Shown here: positions 46,972 to 56,104 of the stretch, piece by piece
How the letters are laid out: every line of letters begins with the position of its first letter
Numbering within the stretch: position 1 is the stretch's first letter
From: Buttiauxella gaviniae ATCC 51604
GTDB taxonomy: Bacteria; Pseudomonadota; Gammaproteobacteria; Enterobacterales; Enterobacteriaceae
Direction: 5' to 3'
Assembly (NCBI RefSeq): GCF_001654835.1
Contig: NZ_LXEP01000036.1
Span: 1 to 64,000, forward strand
Length of the DNA stretch: 64,000 nucleotides
Made by a program: the position numbers and the translations under genes
The notes under the pieces: model-generated
What the model was told of the DNA's origin: nothing
Databases searched by the model: none
The model's input: the letters and a program-made list of their open reading frames with translations, nothing else

Positions 46972-48302
46972 TACGACGCCTTCTCGATATCCACTGCCGG
47001 AACGCTACCAGCGTATGGCACATCCTGGTTGCCATAGCGACGTACGCGAATATTGGCTTGTTCCGCATGGCCGGAAAAACCTTCCAACTGGCACAGGCGC
47101 GAGCAGTAGCTGCCAATTTCCGTGGAAGCTTCATCACTGAGCACTTTCTGCCAGGTGCAGGTTTTCATGAATTTGCCGACCCACAGTCCGCCGGTATAAC
47201 GCGCGGCTTTTTGCGTTGGCAAAGTGTGGTTGGTGCCGATAACTTTATCGCCGTAAGCGACGTTGGTGCGCGGCCCCAGGAACAGAGCGCCAAAGTTGGT
47301 CATATTGGCGAGGAACCAGTCATCGCGGTTAGTCATCACCTGCACATGTTCGGAGGCGATGCGGTCGGCTTCCTGCAACATCTCTTCGTAGCTGTCGCAG
47401 ACAATCACTTCGCCGTAGTCGCGCCACGCCTGGCGGGCAATTTCTGCGGTTGGCAGTTGAGTCAGCAGTCGTTCGACTTCACGCATCGTTTCCTGCGCCA
47501 GTTTTAGCGAGTTGGTGAGCAAAATCGCAGGCGTGGTTACACCGTGTTCGGCCTGGCCGAGCAGGTCGGTGGCGCACATTTCGGCATCTACCGTTTCGTC
47601 GGCAATCACCAGCGTTTCCGTTGGCCCGGCGAACAAGTCGATTCCCACGCGACCAAACAGCTGGCGTTTGGCTTCTGCTACAAAAGCGTTACCCGGGCCA
47701 ACCAGCATATCAACAGGCGCAATAGTGTCGGTGCCGAGGGCCATCGCGCCAATCGCCTGAATCCCGCCGAGTGCGTAGATCTCGGTTGCGCCTGCCATCG
47801 CCTGTGCGGCAACAATCGCCGGGGCAGGGCGACCATTAAACGGCGGCGCGCAGCTAATAATGCGTGAACAACCGGCGACATTGGCGGTAATAATCGACAT
47901 ATGCGCGGAGGCTAATAGCGGATATTTACCACCAGGTACATAACAGCCGACCGCATTAATCGGAATGTTTTTGTGGCCAAGAATAACGCCGGGGCGCGTT
48001 TCAATTTCAAGATCGGTCAGGCAACCTTTTTGCGCCGTGGCGAAATTGAAAACTTGCTGCTGGGCAAATTCAATATCTTTAATATCCTGACGGCTTAATT
48101 GTTTAATGCAGGCATTAATTTCACTTTGCGATAAACGGTAATCCTGGCGGTCGTAATTATCGAACTTAATGGATAGCTCACGAATTGCTTCGTTACCGCG
48201 TTGCTCAATATCGGCCAGCGTATTTTCAACCACAATACTGATTTGTTTATTGGCCTGCTGACGTTCAGATAAAGACTTACTGGTTTTTAAATATTGCGCC
48301 AT
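46971..48302 (-). CDS. HisD-family dehydrogenase 1
   Basis: A 443-residue protein of the histidinol dehydrogenase superfamily. Zn ligands are conserved: Gln and His in [10 protein letters not shown], Asp in [12 protein letters not shown], and the C-terminal His in [10 protein letters not shown]. The active-site EHVQV replaces the EHLE of true HisD. Gene context has no his genes, so it is probably a catabolic NAD-dependent alcohol-to-acid dehydrogenase, like HpsN (sulfopropanediol dehydrogenase). It is paired with a second, divergent HisD paralogue at 53297. It follows the MFS gene by 94 bases and is coupled to the SDR. Confidence 0.88.
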   Translation of the reverse strand: MAQYLKTSKSLSERQQANKQISIVVENTLADIEQRGNEAIRELSIKFDNYDRQDYRLSQSEINACIKQLSRQDIKDIEFAQQQVFNFATAQKGCLTDLEIETRPGVILGHKNIPINAVGCYVPGGKYPLLASAHMSIITANVAGCSRIISCAPPFNGRPAPAIVAAQAMAGATEIYALGGIQAIGAMALGTDTIAPVDMLVGPGNAFVAEAKRQLFGRVGIDLFAGPTETLVIADETVDAEMCATDLLGQAEHGVTTPAILLTNSLKLAQETMREVERLLTQLPTAEIARQAWRDYGEVIVCDSYEEMLQEADRIASEHVQVMTNRDDWFLANMTNFGALFLGPRTNVAYGDKVIGTNHTLPTQKAARYTGGLWVGKFMKTCTWQKVLSDEASTEIGSYCSRLCQLEGFSGHAEQANIRVRRYGNQDVPYAGSVPAVDIEKAS

Positions 48303-48396
48303 GACGCTCTCCTTTGATTTTTAATGCGTGTTTATCCCGCCCGGCATCGCGGGTGAATGGGGTGAATCGGATTAAATAAATGACTACGGGTTAAAT

Positions 48397-49647
48397 TTAC
48401 TGGCTGGTTTTATTGGCATATTCCTGTGCCGATGAAACTTTCGGTAGACTCTTTTGCGCCGCTTTAATCTGGCGCTGCTCCACACTGCGTGCCGCCATCG
48501 GTGTGAGGAAAGCTGCAATCACGCACAGCGCGCCAATCATCAGATACCCGGAAGACAAGTTAATGTGTTGCAACATCAAACCCATTGCTACAGGGCCGAC
48601 AAACATGCCGACAGAATAAATGGTCTGGAATAAGCCCATGCGCGTTGATTGTTCATCCTCAACCGTATTCACCACGCTTAAAGACATAAACACGGCGAAC
48701 GCCATACCAAACGAGAAGCCCGCCATCGCCTGTAAGAAATAGATCAGGTACATATTGCTGGTGAAAGGAATGCCGATACTGGAAATCACTTGCAGGATAA
48801 TGCCGATAACGGCGGTTTTCACCAGCCCGAGGCGTTTATAAAACACAGAACTACACATCGCTATCGCCAGCGCGTAGAAAATCAGATGAATATTGCTGAG
48901 CAAGGTCAAAATACCTGCTTTTGCGCCGAGCTGCTGTGCGTAAATTGGCGTTAGCGTGTCGCGTGTGGCGAAAGGCACCAGGATGACAATGGTGGCCAGC
49001 AGGCCAATAAACCATACGGAAGAGTCCGCGAGCTGGCGCTTCGCACTATTGATACAGGCTTTAAGTGTGGGTGCGCGGGCAGCATCGTGAAATTCTTTAA
49101 TGCGAAACGTCAGAATCAATGCCAGTAGCGCCGAGACGCTTGAGACAAAATAACCGATGTTCTTGTCAAAAAAGTGGATTAACGCGCCACCAATACAGTT
49201 GCCGAGGAATACCCCTAATGGCCCGGCAAGTGCCAGTAATGCCACAGCGGCAGGCGCATCTTTTTTATCAAAATAGCGAATAAACAGGATGTTATATAAA
49301 ACCCATGTCGCCGCAGTGAATCCATCGGCGGCTTTAGCCAGGTATAACGTCATGGCGGTGGGTTCCAGGTAGGCTATCGGCCAGGTCACCATCGGTAGCA
49401 GCAGGCTGAACTGGATAAATATTTTTCGGCTCTTTACCACATCCGACAAAATGCCAATCGGGAAACGGATAAACAACGTGGCTAACCCACTGGCGCCCAT
49501 AATCATTCCCACCACTTCTGGCTGCATTCCTTCGCTGATTAACATCGGGGCGAGGAAGGCATCAATACTGTGGATGCAAATGAAGAACAACACGCTAATG
49601 GTAAAAAAAAGTCTGACTTCGGAACGACTAAAGAGTGCACGAAACAT
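48397..49647 (-). CDS. MFS transporter of catabolic cluster
   Basis: A 416-residue major facilitator with 12 predicted helices. The motif A-like loop between helices 2 and 3 reads RFPIGILSDVVKSRKIF, and the second half has a similar loop (FYKRLGLVK). It is the first gene of the minus-strand operon, so it probably imports the pathway substrate. The start MFRALFSR at ATG 49647 has GAGGTTC upstream. Substrate unknown. Confidence 0.88.
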   Translation of the reverse strand: MFRALFSRSEVRLFFTISVLFFICIHSIDAFLAPMLISEGMQPEVVGMIMGASGLATLFIRFPIGILSDVVKSRKIFIQFSLLLPMVTWPIAYLEPTAMTLYLAKAADGFTAATWVLYNILFIRYFDKKDAPAAVALLALAGPLGVFLGNCIGGALIHFFDKNIGYFVSSVSALLALILTFRIKEFHDAARAPTLKACINSAKRQLADSSVWFIGLLATIVILVPFATRDTLTPIYAQQLGAKAGILTLLSNIHLIFYALAIAMCSSVFYKRLGLVKTAVIGIILQVISSIGIPFTSNMYLIYFLQAMAGFSFGMAFAVFMSLSVVNTVEDEQSTRMGLFQTIYSVGMFVGPVAMGLMLQHINLSSGYLMIGALCVIAAFLTPMAARSVEQRQIKAAQKSLPKVSSAQEYANKTSQ

Positions 49648-49763
49648 GTGGTGAACCTCTTAAATATTAATGGGTTATAACCAATCAAGTACGGCATTAA
49701 CCGGTGCAGTCCTTTGTCGCTCATTTGCGTCACCGGTAAAACTGACGGCGTATTTTTTGTTTT

Positions 49764-49779
49764 CTGCATACGTATTCAA
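49764..49779. promoter_or_regulatory. Candidate LacI-type operator O1
   Basis: CTGCATACGTATTCAA is a near-palindrome with a CG centre, as in LacI/GalR operators, in the 281-base region between the divergent MFS and lacI genes. It shares TGCATACG with a second site 89 bases away. Confidence 0.6.
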
Positions 49780-49852
49780 AAGTTGAAGTTACGAAAAGGT
49801 TTCAGATTTGTAAAGGTTGATAATGTAAATGTGAAAAAAATAATTTTGTCTG

Positions 49853-49868
49853 TTGCATACGCATGCAA
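49853..49868. promoter_or_regulatory. Candidate LacI-type operator O2
   Basis: TTGCATACGCATGCAA is palindromic except for the bases flanking the CG centre. It is centred about 68 bases before the lacI-type gene start. The spacing to O1 is 89 bases between centres, about 8.5 helical turns. Confidence 0.65.
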
Positions 49869-49928
49869 AGATGGTGTAAGTATAAAAAACAGGCATTCCA
49901 GAGGGATGTGGATAAGGACTACCAAATC

Positions 49929-50999
49929 ATGAAACGTAAGACTTTTGGCCCCGTGACTTCACAGCAGGTGGCGCAAGTGGCGGGAGTATCACAATCGGCG
50001 GTATCGCGAACTTTCACTCCGGGGGCGAGCATTTCGCCAGCCACCCGTGAAAAGGTTCTGAAGGCGGCGCGTGAACTGGGCTATCGGCCAAATGCCATCG
50101 CCCGTTCGCTGAACACGGCTCGTTCGCGCATCGTCGGCGTGGTGATGTCCTATTTTGATAACCAGTTTTACCCGCAGGTGCTGGAAGCGCTGGCGCAAAA
50201 GCTCGATGAGCTGAACTACCACCTGCTGCTGTTTGTGGGTGACCGCGATGGTAATGTCGACCGGATTTTCGACCAGATCATGCAATACCGGGTTGACGGT
50301 ATCGTGCTGGCTTCGGTTTCGCTTTCCGTTGAGCTTTCAGAAGAGTGTGTCGCTGCCGGGATCCCGGTGGTGCTGTTTAACCGCAGTGAAGAAAATGCCA
50401 CGGCCTCGAGCGTGAATACCGATAACGAAGCCGCCGCGCGTCAGATTGCCGAATTTTTACTGGCGGGGGAGCACCAGCGCTTTGCTTATGTCGCCGGGCT
50501 TTCCGATTCTTCGGTTAACGTGGCGCGCCAGAACGGGTTTATCAGCACTTTAGAACGCAATGGAATCAAGGATGTACGCGTGGTGCAGGGCGATTACGAT
50601 GCCAAAACAACGGCAAAAGCGGCGTGGGAGCTGTTTTCATCGCCCAATCCGCCAGATGCCATTTTTGCCGCCAACGATCATATGGCGCTCACCGTTATGG
50701 ATGTCGCCCGCTTTGAGTTTGGCCTGCGCATTCCTGAAGATCTCTCGGTAATTGGCTATGACGACACCGGCCCGTCCGGCTGGCCGTCTTATGCGCTGAC
50801 ATCGGCTTCGCAGCCGGTGGATGCCATGGTCAGTGCCACGTTAGCACTGCTGATGAAACAAATTGAAAGTGAAAACATTGAGCCGGAACAGGTTGTGGTT
50901 CCCGGCGTGCTGGTGGTGCGACACTCCGCAAGGCGTCCACGCTCTGGCGTTATCGAAAAAGATGGGCTGTTTTTATTCCAGCCGCAGGAGGTTGAATGA
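49929..50999 (+). CDS. LacI-family regulator of catabolic cluster
   Basis: A 356-residue LacI/GalR-type repressor. HTH: TSQQVAQVAGVSQSAVSRTF at about 10-29, hinge RPNAIARSLNTARS, then the sensor domain (IVGVVMSYFDNQFYPQVLEA; DLSVIGYDDTG). The start is ATG 49929, with AAGGA upstream at 49914; an upstream frame to 49863 lies over a probable operator. The stop overlaps the next gene by 4 bases. It lies at the fork of two divergent operons and is their probable regulator, sensing a sugar-like or acid metabolite. Confidence 0.9.
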   Translation: MKRKTFGPVTSQQVAQVAGVSQSAVSRTFTPGASISPATREKVLKAARELGYRPNAIARSLNTARSRIVGVVMSYFDNQFYPQVLEALAQKLDELNYHLLLFVGDRDGNVDRIFDQIMQYRVDGIVLASVSLSVELSEECVAAGIPVVLFNRSEENATASSVNTDNEAAARQIAEFLLAGEHQRFAYVAGLSDSSVNVARQNGFISTLERNGIKDVRVVQGDYDAKTTAKAAWELFSSPNPPDAIFAANDHMALTVMDVARFEFGLRIPEDLSVIGYDDTGPSGWPSYALTSASQPVDAMVSATLALLMKQIESENIEPEQVVVPGVLVVRHSARRPRSGVIEKDGLFLFQPQEVE

Positions 51000-51967
51000 C
51001 CAGGTTGCCGGGCTTTAGCCCTCAGTTTGACTCTATCCAGCAGTTTATTTTGACGCTGACCCATGTGGTGTGGGAGCAAAAAGACATCGGCCAACTGGCG
51101 GATTTTTACGCCACTCCGGTGGTGTTTAATACGCCTGAAAAACAGCTCAACGACCTTTCGCAGTTTATGCGCCTGACGCTTGAAGCGATGCACAGCTTTC
51201 CACAGCGCACGGTGCTGACCGAAGATATTCTCTGCTCCCATTCACCGCATTCAGAACATTACGCCGCCCAGCGCACCGTGGCCTGTATTCAGCACCAGGG
51301 CGAAGGGTTCTTTGGGAAGCCGAGCGGCAAATCTATTTGGGTGCGTACCTGGGCCGATCGAGTGTGTGCAGATGGCGCGGTGCGCCAGGAATGGTTGCTA
51401 CAGGATCGTGCCGCCATCATTTTGCAAACCGGAATAGAAGTGCGTGATTTTGCGAGACAACTCGCAGATTCGCGCCGTGAAGCCGGGCTGGAAAATATCA
51501 GCGCCGAAGAGATGGACGCGCGCTGGGCGGGCGGTCCGGAAGGCGATGACATCGATGGCCCGCTGGCGGGACTGGTAGAGCGCTATTTGTCTATGTGGGC
51601 GGGCGGCAACAGCGGCGTGGTGCCGGGGCTGTACCACCCAGCAGCAACGCTGCATGGGCCAGGCCATGCTTTATGCACCGGCGAGCAGGATATCGGCGGT
51701 TTCCTGTCGGGATACCGCGCGTCGTTTGCCGACAGCGAAACGCATCTCCATCATTTGGTTGTGCGCCGCGACGCCAATGAACCGGTGCGTCTTTCGTTGC
51801 GCTGGTCGCTGTTAACCTGGCACGACGGATACGGGAAATTCGGTACGCCGACGCGTCGCCCGGTTTCTATTACCGGTATAAGCCAGCTGGAATTACGTGA
51901 TGGTTTAATTATCCGTGAATATCTGGGTGTAGATGAATTAGCTATCTGGTCTCAGATTCTGAATTAA
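50996..51967 (+). CDS. NTF2/SnoaL-like protein 1, two domains
   Basis: A 323-residue cytoplasmic protein that looks like two NTF2/SnoaL-like (cone) domains: about 10-155 (FYATPVVFNTPEKQLN, VADRVCADGAVRQEWLLQDRAAI) and about 190-320 (LVERYLSMWAGGNSGVVPGLYH, LELRDGLIIREYLGVDELAI). Each ends in the same kind of strand pair, Gly-x-Ile-x-x-Glu-(W/Y), typical of this fold. Such domains act as dehydratases, isomerases, aldol cyclases or binding proteins. Start overlaps lacI stop (ATGA). Function unknown; paralogue of the next gene. Confidence 0.75.
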   Translation: MTRLPGFSPQFDSIQQFILTLTHVVWEQKDIGQLADFYATPVVFNTPEKQLNDLSQFMRLTLEAMHSFPQRTVLTEDILCSHSPHSEHYAAQRTVACIQHQGEGFFGKPSGKSIWVRTWADRVCADGAVRQEWLLQDRAAIILQTGIEVRDFARQLADSRREAGLENISAEEMDARWAGGPEGDDIDGPLAGLVERYLSMWAGGNSGVVPGLYHPAATLHGPGHALCTGEQDIGGFLSGYRASFADSETHLHHLVVRRDANEPVRLSLRWSLLTWHDGYGKFGTPTRRPVSITGISQLELRDGLIIREYLGVDELAIWSQILN

Positions 51968-52153
51968 AATTAGTTGTGGGGAGGCCATCCCCAAATAAAT
52001 AAAACACTTGATAATGACAATTAATTTGTCAGGTGTTTCTATCGCCTGAATATTTAATTAATGATTATCGCCATTGCAGGTGAGGGGCATCTTCATCCCC
52101 AAATAATATGCACTGTAATAACCTCAGTGTATTCAAATAACGCAGGAGGTCAT

Positions 52154-53293
52154 ATGTCTTCAACTGAAACAACCAATAAAACGCCAGTAGCTTCAGAGAA
52201 AAGTAATACCAAACCCACTCGCGATGAACCTGTATTACAAGTCGAACGCCGCGACTTTGTGGATTTAGTCCCTGAGAAACGCCCGCGCGTGCAATCATTA
52301 CGCGGCTTTGACGATTGTTATACCGATATTGTCGATTACATCGTGCGCTGCACCCATAAAATATGGGACGAACGCGATGTTGGTTTAATTTATTCCCATT
52401 ACACTCACAACTGCGTTTTATATAATGCGCTTGGCACCATGTATAACCGCGAACAGGTAGTACAGGATACCCTACAGCGTTTAATTGCCTTCCCGGAACG
52501 CCGCGGCATGGCGACTCAAGTTATCTGGAATGGTAACGACGTTGAAGGTTTTTACACCTCCCACCTGGTGACCGGCACGGGCCGCCACACGCAATACAGC
52601 CATCTCGGTAAGCCGACCAACCGCACTTTTGTTACCCGCACCGTGGCGGACTGCATGATCCACGAAAACAAGATTTACCGTGAGTGGGTGGTCAGTGACA
52701 ACATGGCGATGATGCGCCAGTTGGGGCTTGATACCGATGTGATAGCGCACGGCATGGCTAAAGAGCAGTTCGATAAGGGCTTCCGCGTCACCGATATTGG
52801 CGAAAACCGCCGCATGGTCGGGCAATATCCGCCGGAAACGGAATGCGACGTTTCAATCGCCCACACCGATACCGAAGAACAGTGCCTGCGCTGGCTGCAC
52901 GAAATTTATAACCGCCGCATGCTCGGCAAAATTAAAGATGTCTATGCGCCGAACGTGCAGTGGCACGGTCCATTAATGAAAGAGCTTTACGGCCAGGCGG
53001 CGGTTATCCACCAGACGCTGGCGCTGATTGGCATGATCCCGGACGGTGCGTGGATGCCGCAGCACATCTGTTCTAACCCTTGCGACGAAGGCGGCACCAA
53101 AGTGGCGGTGCGCTGGATTATGGAAGGCCATCACCTCGGCTATGGCGAATTAGGCAAACCAACCGGTGAACGCCTGTTCGTGATGGGCATGTCTCACTAT
53201 CACATCGTCAATGGCAAAATCATCGACGAATGGGTGGTTTACGATCATCTGGCACTGCTGGCGCAAATCAAACTGGGACAAATGGGGGAATAA
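52154..53293 (+). CDS. NTF2/SnoaL-like protein 2, two domains
   Basis: A 379-residue protein with two NTF2/SnoaL-like domains after a Thr/Lys-rich N-terminal tail of about 45 residues. Domain 1 has IWDERDVGLIYSHYTHNCVLYN, the ending CMIHENKIYREWVVSDNMAM; domain 2 has LGKIKDVYAPNVQWHGPLMKEL and the ending IVNGKIIDEWVVYDHLALL. Both halves share the Lys/Gly-Lys-Ile-x-x-Glu-Trp-Val-Val element, so the protein arose by duplication. The ATG at 52154 follows an ideal AGGAGG. The 186-base gap before it may hold a further promoter. The hisD-like gene follows 3 bases after the stop. Confidence 0.8.
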   Translation: MSSTETTNKTPVASEKSNTKPTRDEPVLQVERRDFVDLVPEKRPRVQSLRGFDDCYTDIVDYIVRCTHKIWDERDVGLIYSHYTHNCVLYNALGTMYNREQVVQDTLQRLIAFPERRGMATQVIWNGNDVEGFYTSHLVTGTGRHTQYSHLGKPTNRTFVTRTVADCMIHENKIYREWVVSDNMAMMRQLGLDTDVIAHGMAKEQFDKGFRVTDIGENRRMVGQYPPETECDVSIAHTDTEEQCLRWLHEIYNRRMLGKIKDVYAPNVQWHGPLMKELYGQAAVIHQTLALIGMIPDGAWMPQHICSNPCDEGGTKVAVRWIMEGHHLGYGELGKPTGERLFVMGMSHYHIVNGKIIDEWVVYDHLALLAQIKLGQMGE

Positions 53294-53296
53294 GAG

Positions 53297-54604
53297 ATGG
53301 GTACGATTTCTGAAGCTGATGTTGAGTTTATCAAACACCCTCAGGGGCAAGATGTTCAGGCTGACCGCACGCTAACCGAGACGGTACAAAATATTATTGA
53401 CGAGGTGCGCGAGCGTGGCGATGCCGCGCTGCGCGATTATTCGGCCAAATTTGATAAAAAGACACCGGACAAATTTGAAGTTTCAGAGCATGAAATCGCC
53501 AGCGCGCTGGCGGGGCTAGATCCGCAAACTCGCAAGGACAGTGAGTTTGCCATTGCCCAGGTCAAGCGTTTTGCGCAGGCGCAGTTGGCAACCATGCAGC
53601 CGCTGGAGATTGAAACGCTGCCGGGCGTGCATTTGGGGCACCGTATTATCCCGATTCAAACTGTGGGCTGTTATGTGCCTGGCGGGCGCTACCCGATTTT
53701 ATCCGCGCCGGTGATGTCCATTGTTCCGGCGGTGGTCGCAGGCTGCGATGAGATTATAGCCTGCCTGCCACCGGGTGCGCATCCGGCGATGATCGCCATT
53801 TGTCACCTTGCGGGCGCGCATCGCATCTTTAAAGTGGGCGGCGCGCAGGCCATTGCCGCCATGGCCTGGGGAACGGAATCTATCCCGGTGGTGGACAAAG
53901 TTGTCGGGCCGGGCAACGCGTTTGTTAATGAAGCTAAACGCCAGGTGTTTGGCAAAGTCGGTATTGATGCGTTGGCGGGGCCAAGCGAGATTTATGTGAT
54001 TGCAGATGACAGCGCCGACCCGCGTATTTTGGCCGCCGACCTGCTGGCTCAGGCCGAGCATGATGTACATACCCGTGTCGGTATGGCGACAACCAGCCCG
54101 CAAATCGCCCGCGCTACGCTTGCTGAAATTGAACGCCAGTTAATGAATCTACCAACGGCGGCAACCGCCGGTGAAGCCTGGAAACGGCAGGGCGAAATTG
54201 TTATCTGCCGCGATGAAGAGCAACTGATTGCGTGGGCCGACCATATGGCAACAGAGCATTTGCAGGTGCATACCCGCGACCCGCACGCAACGGCGAGCAA
54301 AATCCGCAACTACGGCTCGTTGTTTATCGGGCAAAACGCCAGCGTGGTGTTCTCCGACAAATGCTGCGGTACCAATCATACTTTGCCGACTATGGCAGCC
54401 GCTCGTTATACCGGCGGATTGTGGGTGGGCGCGTATGTGAAGATTTGCACTCATCAGTGGATTGACGACCAAGGCATTGCGGCTGTAGCGCAACCCGCCG
54501 TGCGTCAAAGTCGTACTGAAGGGATGCAGGCTCATCGCCGTGCGGCAGAAATTCGTTTGTTACCCGATAGCATTGATGCCATAACCAACGGGGAGCGTGA
54601 TTAA
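53297..54604 (+). CDS. HisD-family dehydrogenase 2
   Basis: A 435-residue paralogue of the dehydrogenase at 46971, with conserved [24 protein letters not shown] (metal Asp and the His block) and EGMQAHRRA (C-terminal His). The active-site motif is EHLQV, again with Gln rather than Glu. Glycine-rich [19 protein letters not shown] and GPSEIYVIAD are family blocks. It ends a three-gene plus-strand operon after lacI. The two HisD-like enzymes may form a heteromer or act on two steps. It is not the histidine biosynthetic gene, as no his genes are near. Confidence 0.88.
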   Translation: MGTISEADVEFIKHPQGQDVQADRTLTETVQNIIDEVRERGDAALRDYSAKFDKKTPDKFEVSEHEIASALAGLDPQTRKDSEFAIAQVKRFAQAQLATMQPLEIETLPGVHLGHRIIPIQTVGCYVPGGRYPILSAPVMSIVPAVVAGCDEIIACLPPGAHPAMIAICHLAGAHRIFKVGGAQAIAAMAWGTESIPVVDKVVGPGNAFVNEAKRQVFGKVGIDALAGPSEIYVIADDSADPRILAADLLAQAEHDVHTRVGMATTSPQIARATLAEIERQLMNLPTAATAGEAWKRQGEIVICRDEEQLIAWADHMATEHLQVHTRDPHATASKIRNYGSLFIGQNASVVFSDKCCGTNHTLPTMAAARYTGGLWVGAYVKICTHQWIDDQGIAAVAQPAVRQSRTEGMQAHRRAAEIRLLPDSIDAITNGERD

Positions 54605-54778
54605 AGATTATTTCTAAGTGAACAATATAACGCCAATCCACCTGAAATATTTTCAACTTAAGTTTTATTAATGTTTATTAGCTTGATAAGGTTATTTCTT
54701 AACTACATTATTATCTTGTAAGGGAAGGGCGGTAAATGAATTACCCCCAAGTGTTAATATTAATCATGGATTTGGATT

Positions 54779-55093
54779 ATGCTGTCACTGGAAATGGAAG
54801 AAGATGTTGTCCTGCGGGTAAAAGGCATGGAAAAAATGCTTGAAGGGATTGTCCGCGAACTCAAAGCTAATAAAGGCGTTGTTGATGAGTTTATTCGGGA
54901 TGATATCGCAAGGTTCCGGCACTGTTCAAAAGATGTAATAACGCACCATGTTCAGGCATCTCGTAACGTGCGTAAAAGACTGGAAGATGTCACCATCCAT
55001 TCTCAAAAACGCGTACGTAAAACGGCCCAGAATAATTTGTTATATGGTGTATTGTGCGGAATGTCATTCTGCATGCTTCTACAATTGATGTAA
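54779..55093 (+). CDS. Small tail-anchored coiled-coil protein
   Basis: A 104-residue protein: a helical, charged first part (VKGMEKMLEGIVRELKANKG, a likely coiled coil), then a basic patch (SQKRVRKTAQ) and a single hydrophobic C-terminal segment (LLYGVLCGMSFCMLLQL). This layout resembles tail-anchored proteins of the ElaB/YqjD type, but the sequence does not match them by eye. A strong terminator follows at 55109. I cannot assign a function. Confidence 0.7.
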   Translation: MLSLEMEEDVVLRVKGMEKMLEGIVRELKANKGVVDEFIRDDIARFRHCSKDVITHHVQASRNVRKRLEDVTIHSQKRVRKTAQNNLLYGVLCGMSFCMLLQLM

Positions 55094-55108
55094 TTAGCAT
55101 CGATGTAT

Positions 55109-55139
55109 TATGGGAGAAAGTTACCTTTCTCCCTTTTTT
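55109..55139 (+). terminator. Rho-independent terminator
   Basis: GGGAGAAAG-ttac-CTTTCTCCC followed by TTTTTT. It ends the 54779 gene; the minus-strand pseudogene starts beyond it. Confidence 0.93.
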
Positions 55140-55164
55140 ATTATGGGGAAGTTACGGAATAGGG

Positions 55165-56049
55165 TTAAGACTTTCGAGTAATGTAATGATACATTTCCGT
55201 GGAAAGAGGAAGGTGTAGATTAATATTTTTCCCAGGTAACGTACTGTTAAACCATTGCTCATAAAATTGCTTAAAATCGCTACGATTGAAGCGTGCAGCA
55301 AGATTCTTATCAACAAGATTTTTTAGTTCAATGTCATTATGACGCAGCATTATACCTAAGTCTTGCGGCGTCCCTAATGTCAGTGTAGATATCTGATATT
55401 CTTTCATATCTTCACTAGTTTCAATGAGTTGTCATAGAGAAACTTCATTCATCGCAGTGGCGTAGCTTTTATGGCTACTCATCGCAGCAAATGCGTCTTT
55501 CATCGTGGGTTGAGTAAAGACCATAATGTTAAGCTTCTGCAAACGGTTAAGGCTATTCATATTAATTAAATCAGTTGTACCTTTTGCTACGCTGATCGTT
55601 CTGCCTGCTAAATCTGAATAGGAACTAATATTTCCTTTAAATGAACCAAATCGCGTATAAACGGACAGGTAATGACGGGAAAACAGAACGACGTTTTCCC
55701 GACTCACTGTATCCGTATTAACGGAGCAATCCATATCAATAATATTATGATTTAGCATCGTGGTACGCATAGTTACTGGTGTTGGAATGAAATTAACAAC
55801 CAAATCTTTAATATGCAGATCTTTTTTCATAGATTCAGTTACATCTTTGCATAAGTCAATGACATAACCCACCACATGCCCCTCACTAGTTTTATAAGAG
55901 TAGGGCGGTGCATCACGATAACCAATATTAACAACTTTATGGCTAGATATTCTTTCCAGCGTGGACATGTTCGTCTCTGCCTTCAAAAAGACGGCGTAGC
56001 AAAACAATAATAAGCTCAGTACGTAGTTAAGAAAGTGTTTCTTTTTCAT
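55165..56049 (-). pseudogene. Solute-binding-like protein with one internal stop
   Basis: An amino acid-type periplasmic binding protein (SBP_bac_3) read in one frame from ATG 56049, with signal peptide ending near FLKA and blocks VVNIGYRDAPPYSYKTSEGH, MDCSVNTDTVSRENVVLFS and GRTISVAKGTTDLINM. The frame stops at TGA 55432-55434, after AMNEVSL, then continues in the same frame as QLIETSEDMKEYQISTLTLG to 55165. Joined, the protein would be 294 residues, the right length for the family. The stop fits a CGA-to-TGA change of one base. It lies downstream of an intact paralogue. Confidence 0.85.
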
Positions 56050-56104
56050 TTATCTTTTTTATGGTTGATCGCTATCTTCTCGGTGGAGTATAAGCGAATA
56101 ATAG

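Noticed and set aside
46971-54604. The HisD-like genes as histidine biosynthesis hisD
   Set aside because: No hisG, hisC or hisB beside them, an altered EHLE motif, and a catabolic neighbourhood.
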